From assembly GCA_963989385.1 (NCBI GenBank), contig OZ022502.1, positions 50,647,454-50,711,453 on the forward strand: DNA of 64,000 nt. The letters run 5' to 3'. Made by a program: the position numbers and the translations under genes. The DNA is from Ctena decussata (Eukaryota > Mollusca > Bivalvia > Lucinida > Lucinidae). Shown here piece by piece: positions 1 to 10,279 of this stretch. The notes beneath the pieces were generated by a model. It worked only from the letters and a program-made list of their open reading frames with translations. It searched no databases and was not told where the DNA came from. Each line of letters starts with the position of its first letter. The stretch's first letter is position 1.

Positions 1-963
1 CATTTCAACGAATATATATATATATTATTATCAGGGTTATTAGGAGTCCCGAAGCCTATTTGCCTCATTTTTGTACTGGGTGTGAACATAGAATGAACTT
101 TTAATAATCATACAATACTATTATCCAATCATCTTTACCCTATTTTGATTAAAGAACACTTTAAATACATTACAAACATTTAGGTCAAGTAAACAATCAT
201 TGAATTTACCTATATAGACAAGATATCCAGGTTAACAAATCAAATTATCCAATAAAGATACAACAAGAATATAAATATCTGTAATGTGTAAACAAATTAA
301 CAAACAAAAGTAAGAAAATCCGAGTTTCAAATAAAGCCACTGCCAGGAATGGAAGGGTAAAACACAAAGCAGCATGGACTAACTGTCCCAGACAGACAGT
401 TGATATTTACACACAGAAGAGTTCCAACTTTCTTACACATGACCTGTAGAGTTACTTCCCTTCCATGATTATAACCCTGATAACATTCAGCAAGGCCTTG
501 AGATAACATTTGTGTTTTCACAGCTCACCAATTTTATGCTTTAAATTAATATCCCCCTAACTGCCTTTCAATTGTGATATCGAATTAACTAAATAGTTGA
601 CTGAAAGCCCCAAAGTTAATCAGATTACCTTGATATTTGGTGTTAGTTTTAATTTTGGTGAAAGGTATGTATTGTAGCAAAATAACATCTATGTAGGTAT
701 TTCTTTCATTACATACAAAAAATGCAGCCACTATCTTTTTCGGTTATTCATTCACACAATTTATGATTTAGGGTAATAGTACTAAACAAGGAAAATACTT
801 TTTAAAACTATGTTTGAATATGGCTGTAAGAAGGGGGATTCCCCATCTAAAACCCCCAAATTCTGTAATTCTCCTGTTTCTGCTGTAAGGTGATTTTTTT
901 CCCCCTCAAAAACATTCCATAAATGTAGCTCTGCCTTATAAGACAGGTCTAGATTTTTTAGTG
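1..963. other. non-coding, no gene seen
   Basis: AT-rich sequence with a short (TA)n at 11-27. A minus ORF around 327-521 has no acceptor or domain and was not accepted. Probably the intron downstream of the 81-bp dystrophin exon, which would run past the window edge. Confidence 0.6.
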
Positions 964-1004
964 TTTTTTTTTTTTTTTTTTTTTTTTTGGGGGGGGGGGG
1001 GGGG
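964..1004. repeat. homopolymer junction T25-G16
   Basis: A run of 25 T is followed directly by 16 G. The G run could form a quadruplex on the plus strand. Length in the assembly may be unreliable because such runs slip in sequencing. Confidence 0.9.
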
Positions 1005-1331
1005 TGTTTAATGGTAATCACAGGTCCACTGCATTACTGATTTAACTTGGGTTTCTGCACTTAACTATGGTACAACCAATTCTTAGTTCATGTCCTGAAA
1101 AGAGATCTTTTTAATTTTATTTGCAGTGTATATTGATTCAACTTAGGCAAGTATGTGGGATGGGTCTGCACGGGGAGAGAGAGAGAAGAGTAAGACTTAA
1201 TACCATATGGAGCCATGCATATATTGTCCAAACCATCTTTTGAGAGAGGAAAATTAAAATATGTCAGACTAGCTATCATTAAACCAGAACTCCACATAAT
1301 TTTGATGATAATTCTGAGACAATTTCTGCCC

Positions 1332-1446
1332 ATATCCCAGCAGGCGTGACGTTAAAATGACATCGTACTGACGTCGATGCGATGTAATGATTATCGCATC
1401 AACGTCAGTACGATGTCATTTTGACGTCACCTGCCTGCTGGGATAT
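1332..1446. mobile_element. palindromic MITE, family A (CCCAGCAGGC ends), copy 1
   Basis: Near-complete palindrome with ends TATCCCAGCAGG / CCTGCTGGGATA, arms rich in TGACGTC and a short centre around 1390. Related copies at 52081-52190 and 57928-58033. A TA at each end fits a TA-targeting (Tc1/mariner-like) MITE, though here the TA is also part of the palindrome. Confidence 0.85.
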
Positions 1447-1527
1447 TGTGTAACTGAGTTGTAGTGGTGGCCAGGCCTTCAACATGAAAGCTTCCGGACT
1501 TGTGTCCAAAAGAGTATCAATAATCAA

Positions 1528-1730
1528 CTGAGCTCTAGATAAGAGGGGTATTTGCTAATAATTGAGGGATAATTTTCTTTATTTCTCATTGAAACCATAT
1601 ATTGTGACCCCTCATCTGAACCGTCTCGACGAGACGGTTCAGATGAGGGGTCACAACATATGTTTTTATCCAGAATTAACAAAAATTATCCCAAATTATC
1701 ACCAAATACTCCCTCTTATCTAGGGCTCTG
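1528..1730. mobile_element. hAT-like palindromic MITE, family B, copy 1
   Basis: Ends GAGCTCTAGATAAGAG / CTTATCTAGGGCTCTG with a central hairpin made of GACCCCTCATCTGAACCGTC and its complement. Flanked by the direct repeat ATCAA (1523-1527 and 1731-1735). Other copies are at 28101-28293, 29724-29936 and 45796-47893 (interrupted). Confidence 0.85.
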
Positions 1731-2922
1731 ATCAACCAATTATCTTACTGTACACCATTCAAGTTTCAGTACTAGACTTATCCATCTATGAATTTATTCA
1801 AGTCCATTTTTGCAAACTATTAACTCGGGCATACAAGTTTGAAGCATTAAAGCTTTTATGAAACATGGTCTTTTAGCACTTCAGGAAGTCCATCAAGTTA
1901 TCAGTTATCTATTTTTTATGATAAAAAGCAAGCAATTAAATAAATGTGCTATTAAAAACTAGACTATTATGTCACAGTGTTTTGAAAAATGAATTGCGGA
2001 CACTGCGAACATGTTTTTATATCAAAACAAATTATGATCTATTTATCACAAAACATGACCATTTTTATTGTTTTGTCTATCATAAATGGGCTAAGTGCAA
2101 ACCTTGCCTTTAAGTGTAGACCCCTTTTTGAAGGTTTTTCTTCCTCCAGTAAAATAAAGACTAAGTCACAATAGTAGTCCCCCTTTGCAAAAACTGGCAG
2201 AAAAACATGGAGGTGTACCTATACACCTTAAGCTGACTATATTTAGGATAATTACAGTATAATTTCGACCCAGATTACAAAAATAAACCATTTTTTAATA
2301 AAATATTGCCTAATCAATAAAACAATAAAAAGGCTCTTATTGTTTGCACAGTGCGATAGTATCTTCGTTATCCAACATTATTGAAATTAGATTCGGAAAT
2401 AATTGATTTACATGTTTTGTATTTCCGAACTTGATGGATTCGATAAAATCTAAATTATTCATTTTTTTATGACCAGAATAGCCTATGAAAACACTCTCCA
2501 CATATCTCCTATCAATAACTGCTCATTTTAAAACTGGGGAACTATTTTTAAACTTAGCAATAAAAGATATTTCTCCAAGATACACTAACAGCAAATATTA
2601 CATACCCAGTGGGTGTTGAGTATGTGTGAGGAGGGGGTTAATTTGTCAGATTTTCCAATCGTCACAATCAGAGGCCATGGAGCAAGTCTGGCCTGACATT
2701 TTTGCTTTTAGCGTGCTGACACTTATGAAGAAAGGCTACAGAATTTGTTATGATTGAAGACAATTGATTTTTCTCAACTTTTAAGAGTCAATAAAAACTT
2801 CCATTAGTCTTATTCCATTCTCATAACAAAATAATTTCCTGACAAATTAAACAAATATCTCTTAAGGCATACTTAGGCAAGCAGGTTTATGTGGAATCAT
2901 GCCTGGCATCTGAATAAGCTAA
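1731..2922. other. intronic non-coding stretch
   Basis: AT-rich with no open frame of interest, no acceptor-donor pair with coding content on the minus strand, and no clear repeat ends. I looked here for the next dystrophin CH1 exon (DIVDGN motif) and did not find it. Confidence 0.6.
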
Positions 2923-4900
2923 AACAAGAGGGCCATGAGGCCCTGAATCGCTCACCTGAACAATTGGCAAGGTGGCTTTTACTTATCATGTCTGAAATTG
3001 TCAAAATATGAGTTTTGGGTCAAAAGTCAAAGAATGACCATGACCACTTGTACTCATAAATCTTCATGTACTCATTAAGACAACCATATATACCATTTTT
3101 AGGCCAAAATCTTCAAAACTTTCCATGAAATCTTATGTTCTAGCATTTTCCCATATTTGACCATGCCGCAAAAAAGGTCAAGGTAAACCCAAGGTCACCA
3201 TTTGAACAGTCTTGGTGGTACTCTAGTACTCCATGCTATTTACCAAGTTTCAAGGCCATAGGTGTATTGGTTCTGGAGAAGAAAAATATTAAAGATTTAT
3301 ACCATAAGTGGTAATGGCGGCCAAGTTGGTCATGTGACCAGGACCGTTTGAACAAATTTTTCATTCAATCAACCCCTGGAGGCTCTATATGAAATGTGTT
3401 CACAATTGGCCCTTTGGCTTTTGAGGAAATGGTTGAAAATGTCAAAATATGAGCGATCTGGATCAAAGGTAAAAAAATGACCTTGACCTCTTGTGCTCAT
3501 AATTCTTCATGAACTCATTAAGACAACTGTATATATCAATTTTTTAGGCCAAAATCTTCAAAACTTTCCATGAAATCTTATGTTCTACCATTTTCCTATA
3601 TTTTACCTTGCTGTAAAAGGTCAAGGTCAACACAAGGTCATAATTTGAACAATCTTGATAGTACTCAAGTACCCAATGCTACATACAAAGTCTCAAGGCC
3701 ATCGGTCAATTGGTTCTGGAGAAGAAGATTTATAAAGGTATTTACCATATATGGGCATGGCGGCCATGTTGGTCAAGTGTCCAGGAGCGTTAGAAATTTT
3801 TTTCATTCCCTCAACCCCTCGAGGCTTTATATGAAATTTGGTTTCAATTGGCCCAGTGGTTTTAGAGCAGATTCTTTGAAATTGTCAAAATTTGAGATTT
3901 CTGGGTCAAAGGTCAAAGAATGACCTTGACCTCTTGTACTCACATATCTTCATGTACTCATTAAGATGATTGTATATACCAATTTTTAGGCCAAAATCTT
4001 CTAAACTTACCATGAAATCTCATGTGCTAGCATTTTCCGATATTTGACCTTGCCGTAAAAAAGGGCAAGGTCAACCCAGGGTCATAATTTGAACAATTTT
4101 GATAGTACTTGAGTACCCAATGCTACATACCGAGTTTCAAGGCCATCGGTCTACTGGTTCTGGAGAAGAAGATTTTTAAAGGTTTTAACCATATATGGGC
4201 GTGGTGGCCATGTTGGTCATGTGACCTGGACCGTATGAACAAATTTTCATTCCCTCAACCCCTGGAGGATCTATATGCAATTTAATTACAATTGGCCTAG
4301 TTGTTTTTGAGGAGATTGTTTGATATTGTCAAAATATGAGAGTTCTGGGTCAAAGGTCAAAGAATGACCTTGACCTCTTGAACTCATATATCTTCATGTA
4401 GTCATTAAGATGACTGTATCTACCAATTTTTAGGCCAAAATATTCAACAGTTTCCAAGATATCTTATGTTGCAGCATTTTGCCATATAAAAGCATAAGGA
4501 AGCAAATTTGACCTTACCGTAAAAAAGGTCAAGGTCAACCCAAGGTCATAATTTGAACAATCTTGGTAGTACTCGTGTACCCGATGCTACATACCAAGTT
4601 TCAAGGCCATCGCCCTATTGGTTCTGGAGAAGAAGATTTTTTCAGGTTTTTACCATATATGGGCATGGCGGCCATGTTGGTCATGTGACCAGGACCGTTT
4701 GAACAACTTTTCGTTCCTAAGGTCCCAGGAGGCTCTATATGAAATTTGGTTACAATCGGCCCAGCAGTTTCAGAGGAGAAGTTGTTTGAAATTGTGGACG
4801 GACGGACGACGGACGACGGACGGACGGATGGACGACGGACGACGGAGCCTTACCATCCTATAAGCTCCCCCGGAGCCGCTGGCTCAGGTGAGCTAAAAAA
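2923..4900 (+). mobile_element. tandem-core non-autonomous element E1 (about 2 kb)
   Basis: Starts AACAAGAGGGCCATGAGGCC...TCGCTCACCTG and ends with a GACGGAC-rich tract, then GGAGCCGCTGGCTCAGGTGAGCTAAAA. The start and end carry inverted CTCACCTG / CAGGTGAG and each has its own small hairpin. The core has about four units of 441-444 bp (TCAAAATATGAG at 3001, 3442, 3885, 4329). AGCTAAAA occurs just outside the left end and at the right end. No protein is encoded. The same layout recurs at 36165, 55392 and 60980; it resembles 'pearl'-type bivalve elements (family knowledge), class not proven. Confidence 0.8.
4795..4850 (+). repeat. (GACGGAC)n simple repeat
   Basis: Short tract of GACGGAC/GACGACG units forming the subterminal part of element E1. 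Equivalent GAC/GCAC tracts sit at 38058-38092, 57302-57356 and 61954-61990 in the sister elements. Confidence 0.85.
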
Positions 4901-5085
4901 TATGTTTATATTCTTGGTTTCAGAGCAAATATTTCATCAAGCATTTTTCTGAAAATTGCTGTACCATGCAAAGCATGATTTTTAACGAAAACCTCTTAAT
5001 CACCCATATTGTACATGGAAATGCCAACAGAAATTTAATCAGGACCTTTCCTCATTTATCTGTAAAAGTTCTAAATAATGTACTG

Positions 5086-5135
5086 GGACAGATAGGTCTG
5101 CAGACCCAGATCAGACTGCTCGGGACTGCCTATCT
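5086..5135. repeat. fragment of palindromic MITE family D
   Basis: Contains GCAGACCCAGATCAGACTGC, one arm of the hairpin seen complete at 10052-10127 and 63290-63356. Lies in the intron just downstream of the 81-bp dystrophin exon. Confidence 0.6.
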
Positions 5136-5294
5136 TTTTTTTCCATTGACACACTGCATTAAACTAAATTTGGGACCATAAACCCCAACGATTTACCTCC
5201 CCAAATGAAATTTCTGAGAACTGTTATCCCCTAGTCTTCAACACCACACCTTATCTTGAGTTTTGTCTCTCATCTTCAGCTATGATATACTTAC

Positions 5295-5375
5295 ACTGTA
5301 TTGCTTGGCCAGGACCTCTAGGACACGGTTAACATTGTTGATGTGGTGTACTCTCATACGACCCTTCTCTCGTTT
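5295..5375 (-). CDS. DMD: dystrophin exon (vertebrate exon 4 equivalent), CH1 domain
   Basis: Internal 81-bp coding exon in phase 0 at both ends. It is bounded on the minus strand by an acceptor (pyrimidine-rich, ending TTTCAG, at 5376-5377) and a perfect GTAAGT donor (5294-5289). It encodes 27 residues starting KREKGRMRVHHINNVNRVLE and ending AKQYS. This is the centre of the first calponin-homology domain of the N-terminal actin-binding region. The KGRMRVHxxNNVN core is typical of dystrophin/utrophin; spectrin, plakins and nesprins differ after RxH. The vertebrate counterpart is exon 4 (78 bp); this copy is one codon longer. The next exon should encode the (V)KLVNIS...DIVDGN part, but I found no such sequence between 1 and 5294, so the following intron exceeds 5 kb. 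Family assignment is firm; dystrophin over plakin rests on this exon plus the 62-bp exon. Confidence 0.93.
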
Positions 5376-5586
5376 CTGAAACACAGCATAAAAAGAGAAT
5401 TCACATCATAAGAGATGTAAGGTGCAGATGGAAAATTCCGTAACGAGGGTCATTGTACTGCATCACAAGGTTTGCTGAGTAGAGCAAAACACTGATCCCA
5501 ACAGGCAGACTTTTCTATTTGCAATTCACACCCACAAGTGATACATTTTTGCATACTTTTTGATTTCCAACATTTGATTTTGATGT

Positions 5587-6052
5587 ATGAATGGACAACT
5601 TGCAATTTTAAATCCTTTTCAACAGAATTTCAGTCACATCCCGATGATGGGAAGGTGTTAATGAAAAACTGCGTGCAATGGAAAATAGAACTCTGTTCAT
5701 GGCAGAAAGGAGGGTTGGTTGGTTGATTTGATGCTTAACGTCCACGGTAAACAACTAAGGTCATGTCGAGACGGTCAGTTAACCTAACCACACTATTCCT
5801 GGGCAGGCTTAGACCTCCTAAACGGTTAACCAGTACTAAGTGCACATACTTTCGCCAGTAACTGACAACTGCCCTTCTTGAATCAGCGGAAGGAGAAACG
5901 AAAGTATGTGGCCAGACCGGGATTCGAACCCAGGACCTCTGACTTACGAGTCAGGTGCCCTACCAATTGCGCTATCCGGCCCAGGAGGGAATCAAACCCA
6001 GGACCGCTAGATCAGCATGCCAGGGCTTAATCCATTGAGCTACTGGGGCTCC
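5587..6052 (-). mobile_element. tRNA-derived SINE type B, split by a SINE type A
   Basis: Tail part at 5587-5707 and tRNA-like head at 5990-6052 (minus strand, A-box-like TAGCTCAATGGATTAAG and a B-box-like GGTTTGATTCCC). The copy is interrupted by the type A SINE 5715-5982, whose AGGAGGG duplication (5708-5714, 5983-5989) brackets it. Sits inside the intron between the 93-bp and 81-bp dystrophin exons. Confidence 0.85.
5715..5982 (-). mobile_element. tRNA-derived SINE type A, full length
   Basis: The minus strand begins GGCCGGATAGCGCAATTGG (A box) and carries GGTTCGAATCCC (B box), so the Pol III promoter looks intact. The anticodon arm loop is one base short for a real tRNA. The body includes ACATACTTTCG twice in inverted orientation and ends in TTGATTTGATGCTTAACG-like tail. 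The duplication AGGAGGG flanks it. Inserted into SINE type B. Confidence 0.9.
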
Positions 6053-6796
6053 TCAATTTCAATGAAAGAACTTGCTGAAATGCATAATTTCTACATTTGA
6101 AAATGATGGCTCTATATAATTCAGAAAGAAGCCAATGCTATTGATGACCAGCATTCTGGGTTCTAGGTTATAAAACCTGAGAATAATCTCAAACTCAAAA
6201 TATGTGCTCGGAAGCAGCCAATCAGTGTGCTTTATTTTGAGTTTGAGAATGTACTCAAGTTTTATAACCTCTGGGCCAGTTCTTTACATTGATATAATGA
6301 TGTCTTCTTGATGTTGTCATCTGTACAACCAACCTCACCCAATGTTGGAGATATATGACCACCTATATAACCAATACATTAACTTTCACCTACCCCTAGG
6401 GCTGGATAAGGGGTGCAAGGTACGATTTTCCAACACCAGTTATAGCAGCCAAAATCCTTGTCTGGTATGCAAGACAAGTATCATGTTATTGTATCTAAGT
6501 TCTTTTTTTAACATTTTACAATTGTTGTATATGTATATATTCTTGAGGGCCTCTGGGAAGATTGGCCTCGCCAATCGAGTTACCCTCACGAAAATACTTT
6601 CACATCCCATCCTTTCTGTAGTTGTGAAATATGTGTTGATGAAATGGGTTTCACAATATGCGAATAATATGAAGCCTACCAGTCCTAGCTTGCTTACGTA
6701 GGATGAGAACCAAGCCAAAGAGTAGCTATAGTTCTATTGGTGTCTTTGGTAATGTTGGCAGAGCTTTGAATCTACAACCTCTTGTCACATCCTTAA
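6053..6796. other. intron, palindromic remnants only
   Basis: A long inverted pair is visible at about 6155-6275: GGTTATAAAACCTGAG and CTCAAGTTTTATAACC, with AAACTCAAAATA and TTTTGAGTTTGAG inside. No coding content. The two overlapping ORFs near 6342-6718 show no homology or splice context. Confidence 0.6.
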
Positions 6797-6986
6797 CTCT
6801 TTGAGCCCCAGTGATGAAATTAGCAAAATTCGCAAACAGTGTAGATCCTGATGAGGCGACTCATAATGAGCCGCCTCATCTAGATCTTCTAGTCTTTGAA
6901 TTCTCAATATGAAATGTCTTGGACAAGGTATTTTATTAATTTTTGCAGACATAAATTTTGTCGTCTGCTTCTTAGTGCTTAAAGAG
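6797..6986. mobile_element. TTAA-flanked MITE family C, copy 1
   Basis: Bounded by TTAA on both sides (6793-6796, 6987-6990) with ends CTCTTTGAGC / GCTTAAAGAG. The internal hairpin is GATGAGGCGACTCATAATGAGCCGCCTCATC. TTAA targeting and a C..G end pair suggest a piggyBac-like non-autonomous element. Related copies are at 29193-29452, about 52545-52716, 52792-53002 and about 62430-62612. Confidence 0.8.
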
Positions 6987-6990
6987 TTAA

Positions 6991-7624
6991 GAAACCTACA
7001 ACTCTAATGCTTGCTTCAGAGCTTTATTTCATAGGCTTATACTGGCCATGGGGTAATATAGGCTGTGATTCCTGGGTTGTTACAACCTGGGTCACTGCCT
7101 CTTCTACTACTGAACATTATTTCTTTTCAATAATGTCATGAATATTGCAAAATGTTCTATCATATAAGGCATAATTATATGGTGGTCTTGGGTGAGGTGA
7201 CTGACCACAAATTCTAGTGTTTTTCATGGCGAACTTCACTGTAATGGCAAATTTGTTTTGTGTATTTCAATTCTCCAATTGACGTTCCCCGCACCTCAGC
7301 GGAACGGCTCCATAGCTGCAGTAACAGGCAAAGTTGTTTCATTAAGAGGTGTGTTATGTCTATATATACAGTTTAAAAGTTTATGGGTACATCTTTTACC
7401 AGCCATTTTTTTCAAAGGGGAACAACTCTTATGACTTCCTGTTTGCTTCCATGGCAATTAAAGGGGTCTACTCTTAAAGAAAAGAATTTGCTCTACAGGA
7501 GCAAATTCTTTCCTTTAAGATATGACCCTCATTGAGAAATTGGTAGAGTTGCTGCCCTTGAAAATGTAGCCATTCACCAAAAACCTTGTTTTACGTTAGT
7601 CTTGCAGAGACATTATATGCTTAC
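6991..7624. other. intron, no gene
   Basis: Non-coding between MITE C copy 1 and the 93-bp exon. Contains a hairpin at 7467-7525 (CTCTTAAAGAAAAGAATTTG with its complement). Nothing else recognised. Confidence 0.6.
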
Positions 7625-7717
7625 CAGTGACAAACCACTCAAGACCTCAAGCAGTGAGAGAAGGTGTGTCCCATCTCTAAGATCAGAAAACAAGTCTTCA
7701 AGGACAGCTCGCCCAGC
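7625..7717 (-). CDS. DMD: dystrophin exon (vertebrate exon 3 equivalent), CH1 domain
   Basis: Internal 93-bp exon, phase 0 to phase 0, encoding 31 residues. The acceptor is TTTTGCAG (AG at 7719-7718) and the donor GTAAGC (7624-7619). Visible motifs are LEDLFSDLRDG followed by LLSLLEVLSG, the second helix and the DG turn of the first CH domain. Vertebrate dystrophin exon 3 is also exactly 93 bp. The intron to the 81-bp exon is 2,249 bp (5376-7624) and carries two nested SINEs and a palindromic MITE. The intron to the 62-bp exon is 873 bp and carries a degenerate tandem repeat ending near 8130. No stop, frameshift or missing conserved residue is seen. The protein would link cortical actin to the dystroglycan complex (family knowledge). 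Confidence 0.94.
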
Positions 7718-7739
7718 CTGCAAAATACAAATAATGCAA

Positions 7740-8130
7740 GGTTTCACATACTCCCTCTGTTCCAGACAAGCTTATTACTGCAATATATTAGGAAGGGAAA
7801 TAATTACTTTGGCAGGGTTTCAGTTCCTGCACTCTGCACTTCTATCGTTATCAAGTTTTATTTGATTCCCCTAATACATTGTACTTTTGGAATTATGCTC
7901 ATGACAAGCTTATTATTCAAATATCAAGAAGGAAAATAACTATGCAACAGCTTGTGACAGGGTTATGGTTCTTGTTCACTGCACTTCTACTCATCATGCT
8001 CTGTCATTTGTGAAGTTTCAGCAAAATCCCTTCACTACTTTTATGGTTTGGGTAAAAGTTTTATAGATGCATGCATGAACAGATGGACCGACACCATTAC
8101 CATATCCCACTTTGCCTGGATGGGGGAATA
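7740..8130. repeat. degenerate tandem-core repeat fragment
   Basis: Two units about 138 bp apart share CAAGCTTATTA and GGTT(T/A)(C/T)(A/G)GTTC. It ends with ACAGATGGACCGACACC and CTGGATGGGGGAATAATA, an end typical of short tandem-core elements. Lies in the 873-bp intron between the 62- and 93-bp exons. Confidence 0.55.
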
Positions 8131-8584
8131 ATAAGAATCTGTCCAGCTCAATATCAAGTTCATCAGTTTCTGTTAACTTTCCTGAAATTTGCACAAATCT
8201 TTATCAATAATATTTTGCCACTCCGATTAAATCTGAGATCATTCTGACTTTAATCAAAATATTTTGTGGTGAAAGTGGGTTTCACCACTGTTTGGTACGA
8301 AGTAATCTGGTGTGACTGCTCTTCTTGGAGGTGAAAATGGCAGCCCCTGACAGTTGACCAATCACAGACAAGGGTTGTCCAATTAGATTGCTTGGTGGGA
8401 GCGACCTGGGGTTGCATTGTGAGAGTCGAGCATGGAGCGTGAAGCTGGGAAGATGGATGCAAGATCCTAAGTGGGTTCTGTCAGATGCCAGGCGTCTGGC
8501 AGGTCCTGAGAGCAGCTCTCAGAGTCACAGACACAGATTGAGGGTAAGTCAGCCCCATATATTTACAATAATTTTGTATTCACT
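8131..8584. other. intron, no additional exon accepted
   Basis: An open plus-strand frame at 8388-8543 runs to a GTAAGT, but it faces the wrong way for dystrophin, overlaps the antisense of the 62-bp exon further on, and has no recognisable domain. Confidence 0.5.
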
Positions 8585-8590
8585 GCTCAC

Positions 8591-8652
8591 CTTAGATAAC
8601 TGTGAGTTTATCCATTTTGTAAATGTCTTTTTCTGTACATCTTCCCTCTCAT
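8591..8652 (-). CDS. DMD: dystrophin exon (vertebrate exon 2 equivalent), start of CH1
   Basis: Internal 62-bp exon, entering in phase 1 (first two bases AT complete a codon begun upstream) and leaving in phase 0. The acceptor TATTTTCAG has its AG at 8654-8653; the donor GTGAGC is at 8590-8585. The 20 full codons read EREDVQKKTFTKWINSQLSK, the diagnostic opening of a dystrophin actin-binding domain (human has EREDVQKKTFTKWVNAQFSK). The vertebrate exon 2 is also 62 bp with identical phases, so gene structure supports orthology as well as sequence. The codon at the 5' junction becomes Asp, His or Tyr depending on which of the three upstream candidate exons is used (9298-9370, 28304-28364, 39353-41981). 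All three end in phase 1. Confidence 0.96.
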
Positions 8653-8844
8653 CTGAAAATAGACATGAAAAGCTGTTTAAAGTTTGCATGTTCCAAAACA
8701 TGGACAATTCTGGTTATTAGCATTTAAAAATTTGAATAAACACAACTAGACTGGGGATGGAGGTTCATCACCACATGGATGGCCAGTGCCGCCCTCTAAA
8801 TATGAGCAATCAAAAAGGTTAATTGCAAAATTTTTATGTTAAAG

Positions 8845-8885
8845 CTGACGAACAGAGCCGAGTTGTTCGAACCACTGTTAGCTTA
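8845..8885. repeat. fragment of MITE family G
   Basis: AGCCGAGTTGTTCGAACC followed by GTTAGCTTAAG matches the start of the family G element at 12242-12489. The opposite end is missing. Confidence 0.5.
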
Positions 8886-8992
8886 AGGAAGTAATTAGTC
8901 AAGGATTCATTAACTGCTTCAGCACATGAATAAAATCAAGTGTGCTAATAATCTTTATTCAGCAAAATATGGCAGTGTTTTCATGCATTAAA

Positions 8993-9234
8993 TGAGCCGC
9001 AACACGAGAAAACCAACAAAGTGGTGGTGCACACAACACACTCAAATCAGCCTGGACATTCACCCAGTCTGGTGAGAGTCTTTGCAGAATGCTTAAAGGG
9101 TAGCTAGCTCTAAGGGTCTAAGCTAGCTCCATGCAGACAGCAAAGACTCTGATCAGACTGGGTGGATGCCCAGGCTGATCTGAGTCTGTGCTGGGCGCAC
9201 AACCACTTTGTTAGTTTCCTTGTGTCGTGGCTCA
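8993..9234. mobile_element. palindromic MITE family H, copy 1
   Basis: Ends TGAGCCGCAACACGAGAAAA / TTGTGTCGTGGCTCA, then inverted CCAACAAAGTGG/CCACTTTGTTAG and CAGCCTGG(A)CAT / ATGCCCAGGCTG. The whole copy is one long foldback with a spacer around 9090-9130. Lies in the 645-bp intron upstream of the 62-bp dystrophin exon. Other copies: 25702-25941, 42748-42942, 43457-43681. Confidence 0.85.
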
Positions 9235-9297
9235 AATATGTTTGAAAATATAACATCACATTAGGTATCAAGAGCTCAGGCTTTTCACCATCCTCAC

Positions 9298-9370
9298 CTT
9301 TCCTCAGTTTTAGAATACTTGAAGGCAGTCCCTTGGAATCAAAATTTCCAAAGCGATTTCTCCCAGACAT
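9298..9370 (-). CDS. DMD: probable first coding exon of dystrophin, short N-terminus
   Basis: A 73-bp candidate initiating exon: ATG at 9370-9368, 24 codons plus one base, then a GTGAGG donor (9297-9292) after AAAG. The peptide begins MSGRNRFGNFDSKG and ends KLRK; the split codon G|AT gives Asp before EREDVQKK. An in-frame TAA lies three codons upstream of the ATG, so this is a true 5' limit unless an acceptor intervenes. Distance to the 62-bp exon is 645 bp, with one palindromic repeat in between (8993-9234). Vertebrate and fly dystrophin genes use several alternative first exons of this size, all ending in phase 1. The peptide itself is not recognisable, so the call rests on phase, donor, position and start codon. 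No TATA or initiator could be chosen with confidence upstream. Confidence 0.66.
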
Positions 9371-10051
9371 GATCAATTAGGGGCTCTACTTTTTACGTTT
9401 ACTAGACACATTTCTATACACGATTTTTTTTTCCACACAGTTTCTACCCTATGGAACTATCATTATTCTTAGTATAACAAACTGCATGCAATCATCCTAT
9501 TAAAATGGAATTAAACAAGGGGGTCCAATCAAATGTCCATGCAAAAAAAATCCATGCAACTTTGGAAAGTATTCCGAAATCAAATATTCCAACGTTTTTC
9601 AAGTAAAAATCAAATCAAATGCAAAAATGATCCACACAACTTCCAAAAGATATTCTGACAATAAATATTCCAACTTCACTTCTTTCCAAGTATAAATTAA
9701 AACTGATACACTTTCTTAAGTCACTAAAATTTACTCAATATCTAAAGTCAGTGGTTACTTTAACCATAAAGAAACAAAAATTCATCCAAAGTCTTTGCAA
9801 ATTTACAACTCAGCAATGACATTAAGAAACCATAAAAGTGTCCCGCGCATTTTACAACCTTATTTGTACAAATTATTGAGTCAACACCCTAATCTTGCAG
9901 GAAAGGTGGATTCTAGGATAGTGGTCAACACCATAATTTGAGATACCACAATTCGGCTAAATGTTGGGACACCGCGACCAATCAAAGCAAACTCCTAATC
10001 TCGGAACAATTTTGCTCCCAACAACGATGTGTCAAACAAAGTGTTGGCAGA
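9371..10051. other. upstream of the short first exon, possible promoter zone
   Basis: If 9298-9370 is a first exon its promoter lies here. The stretch is AT-rich with no CpG concentration. I could not identify a TATA box or initiator with confidence. Contains the near-direct pair TCCATGCAACTTTGGAAAG / TCCACACAACTTCCAAAAG. Confidence 0.3.
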
Positions 10052-10127
10052 ATCGCAAACAGTGCAGACCCTGATCAGACTGCTCCCTGAGGAGCAGTCT
10101 GATCTGGGTCTGCGCTGTTTGTTGCGG
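10052..10127. mobile_element. palindromic MITE family D, copy 1
   Basis: Near-perfect hairpin: GCAAACAGTGCAGACCCTGA ... GATCTGGGTCTGCGCTGTTTG around a CTCCCTGAGGAG centre. A second complete copy is at 63290-63356; partial copies are at 5086 and about 20285. Confidence 0.85.
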
Positions 10128-10279
10128 TACCTCTATCCCAATGTTTACTGTCGTTTCCGTAATCAAATATTTACATTGAATCATTATATCATTTAAGGTA
10201 ATATACAAGAAGATCATAGCAACCAACAGGTGCTTAAATGACTTTGATTATGTGAATTTTAAAATAGTCAGACAGGGCC

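Noticed and set aside
8388..8543. Plus exon ending at GTAAGT
   Set aside because: Opposite strand to dystrophin, no acceptor and no recognisable product.
5295..8652. Plakin (MACF/dystonin), beta-spectrin or nesprin as identity of the CH exons
   Set aside because: The SLLEVLSG and KGRMR parts fit plakins too, but EREDVQKKTFTKW plus HHINNVN and the 62/93/81 structure favour dystrophin.
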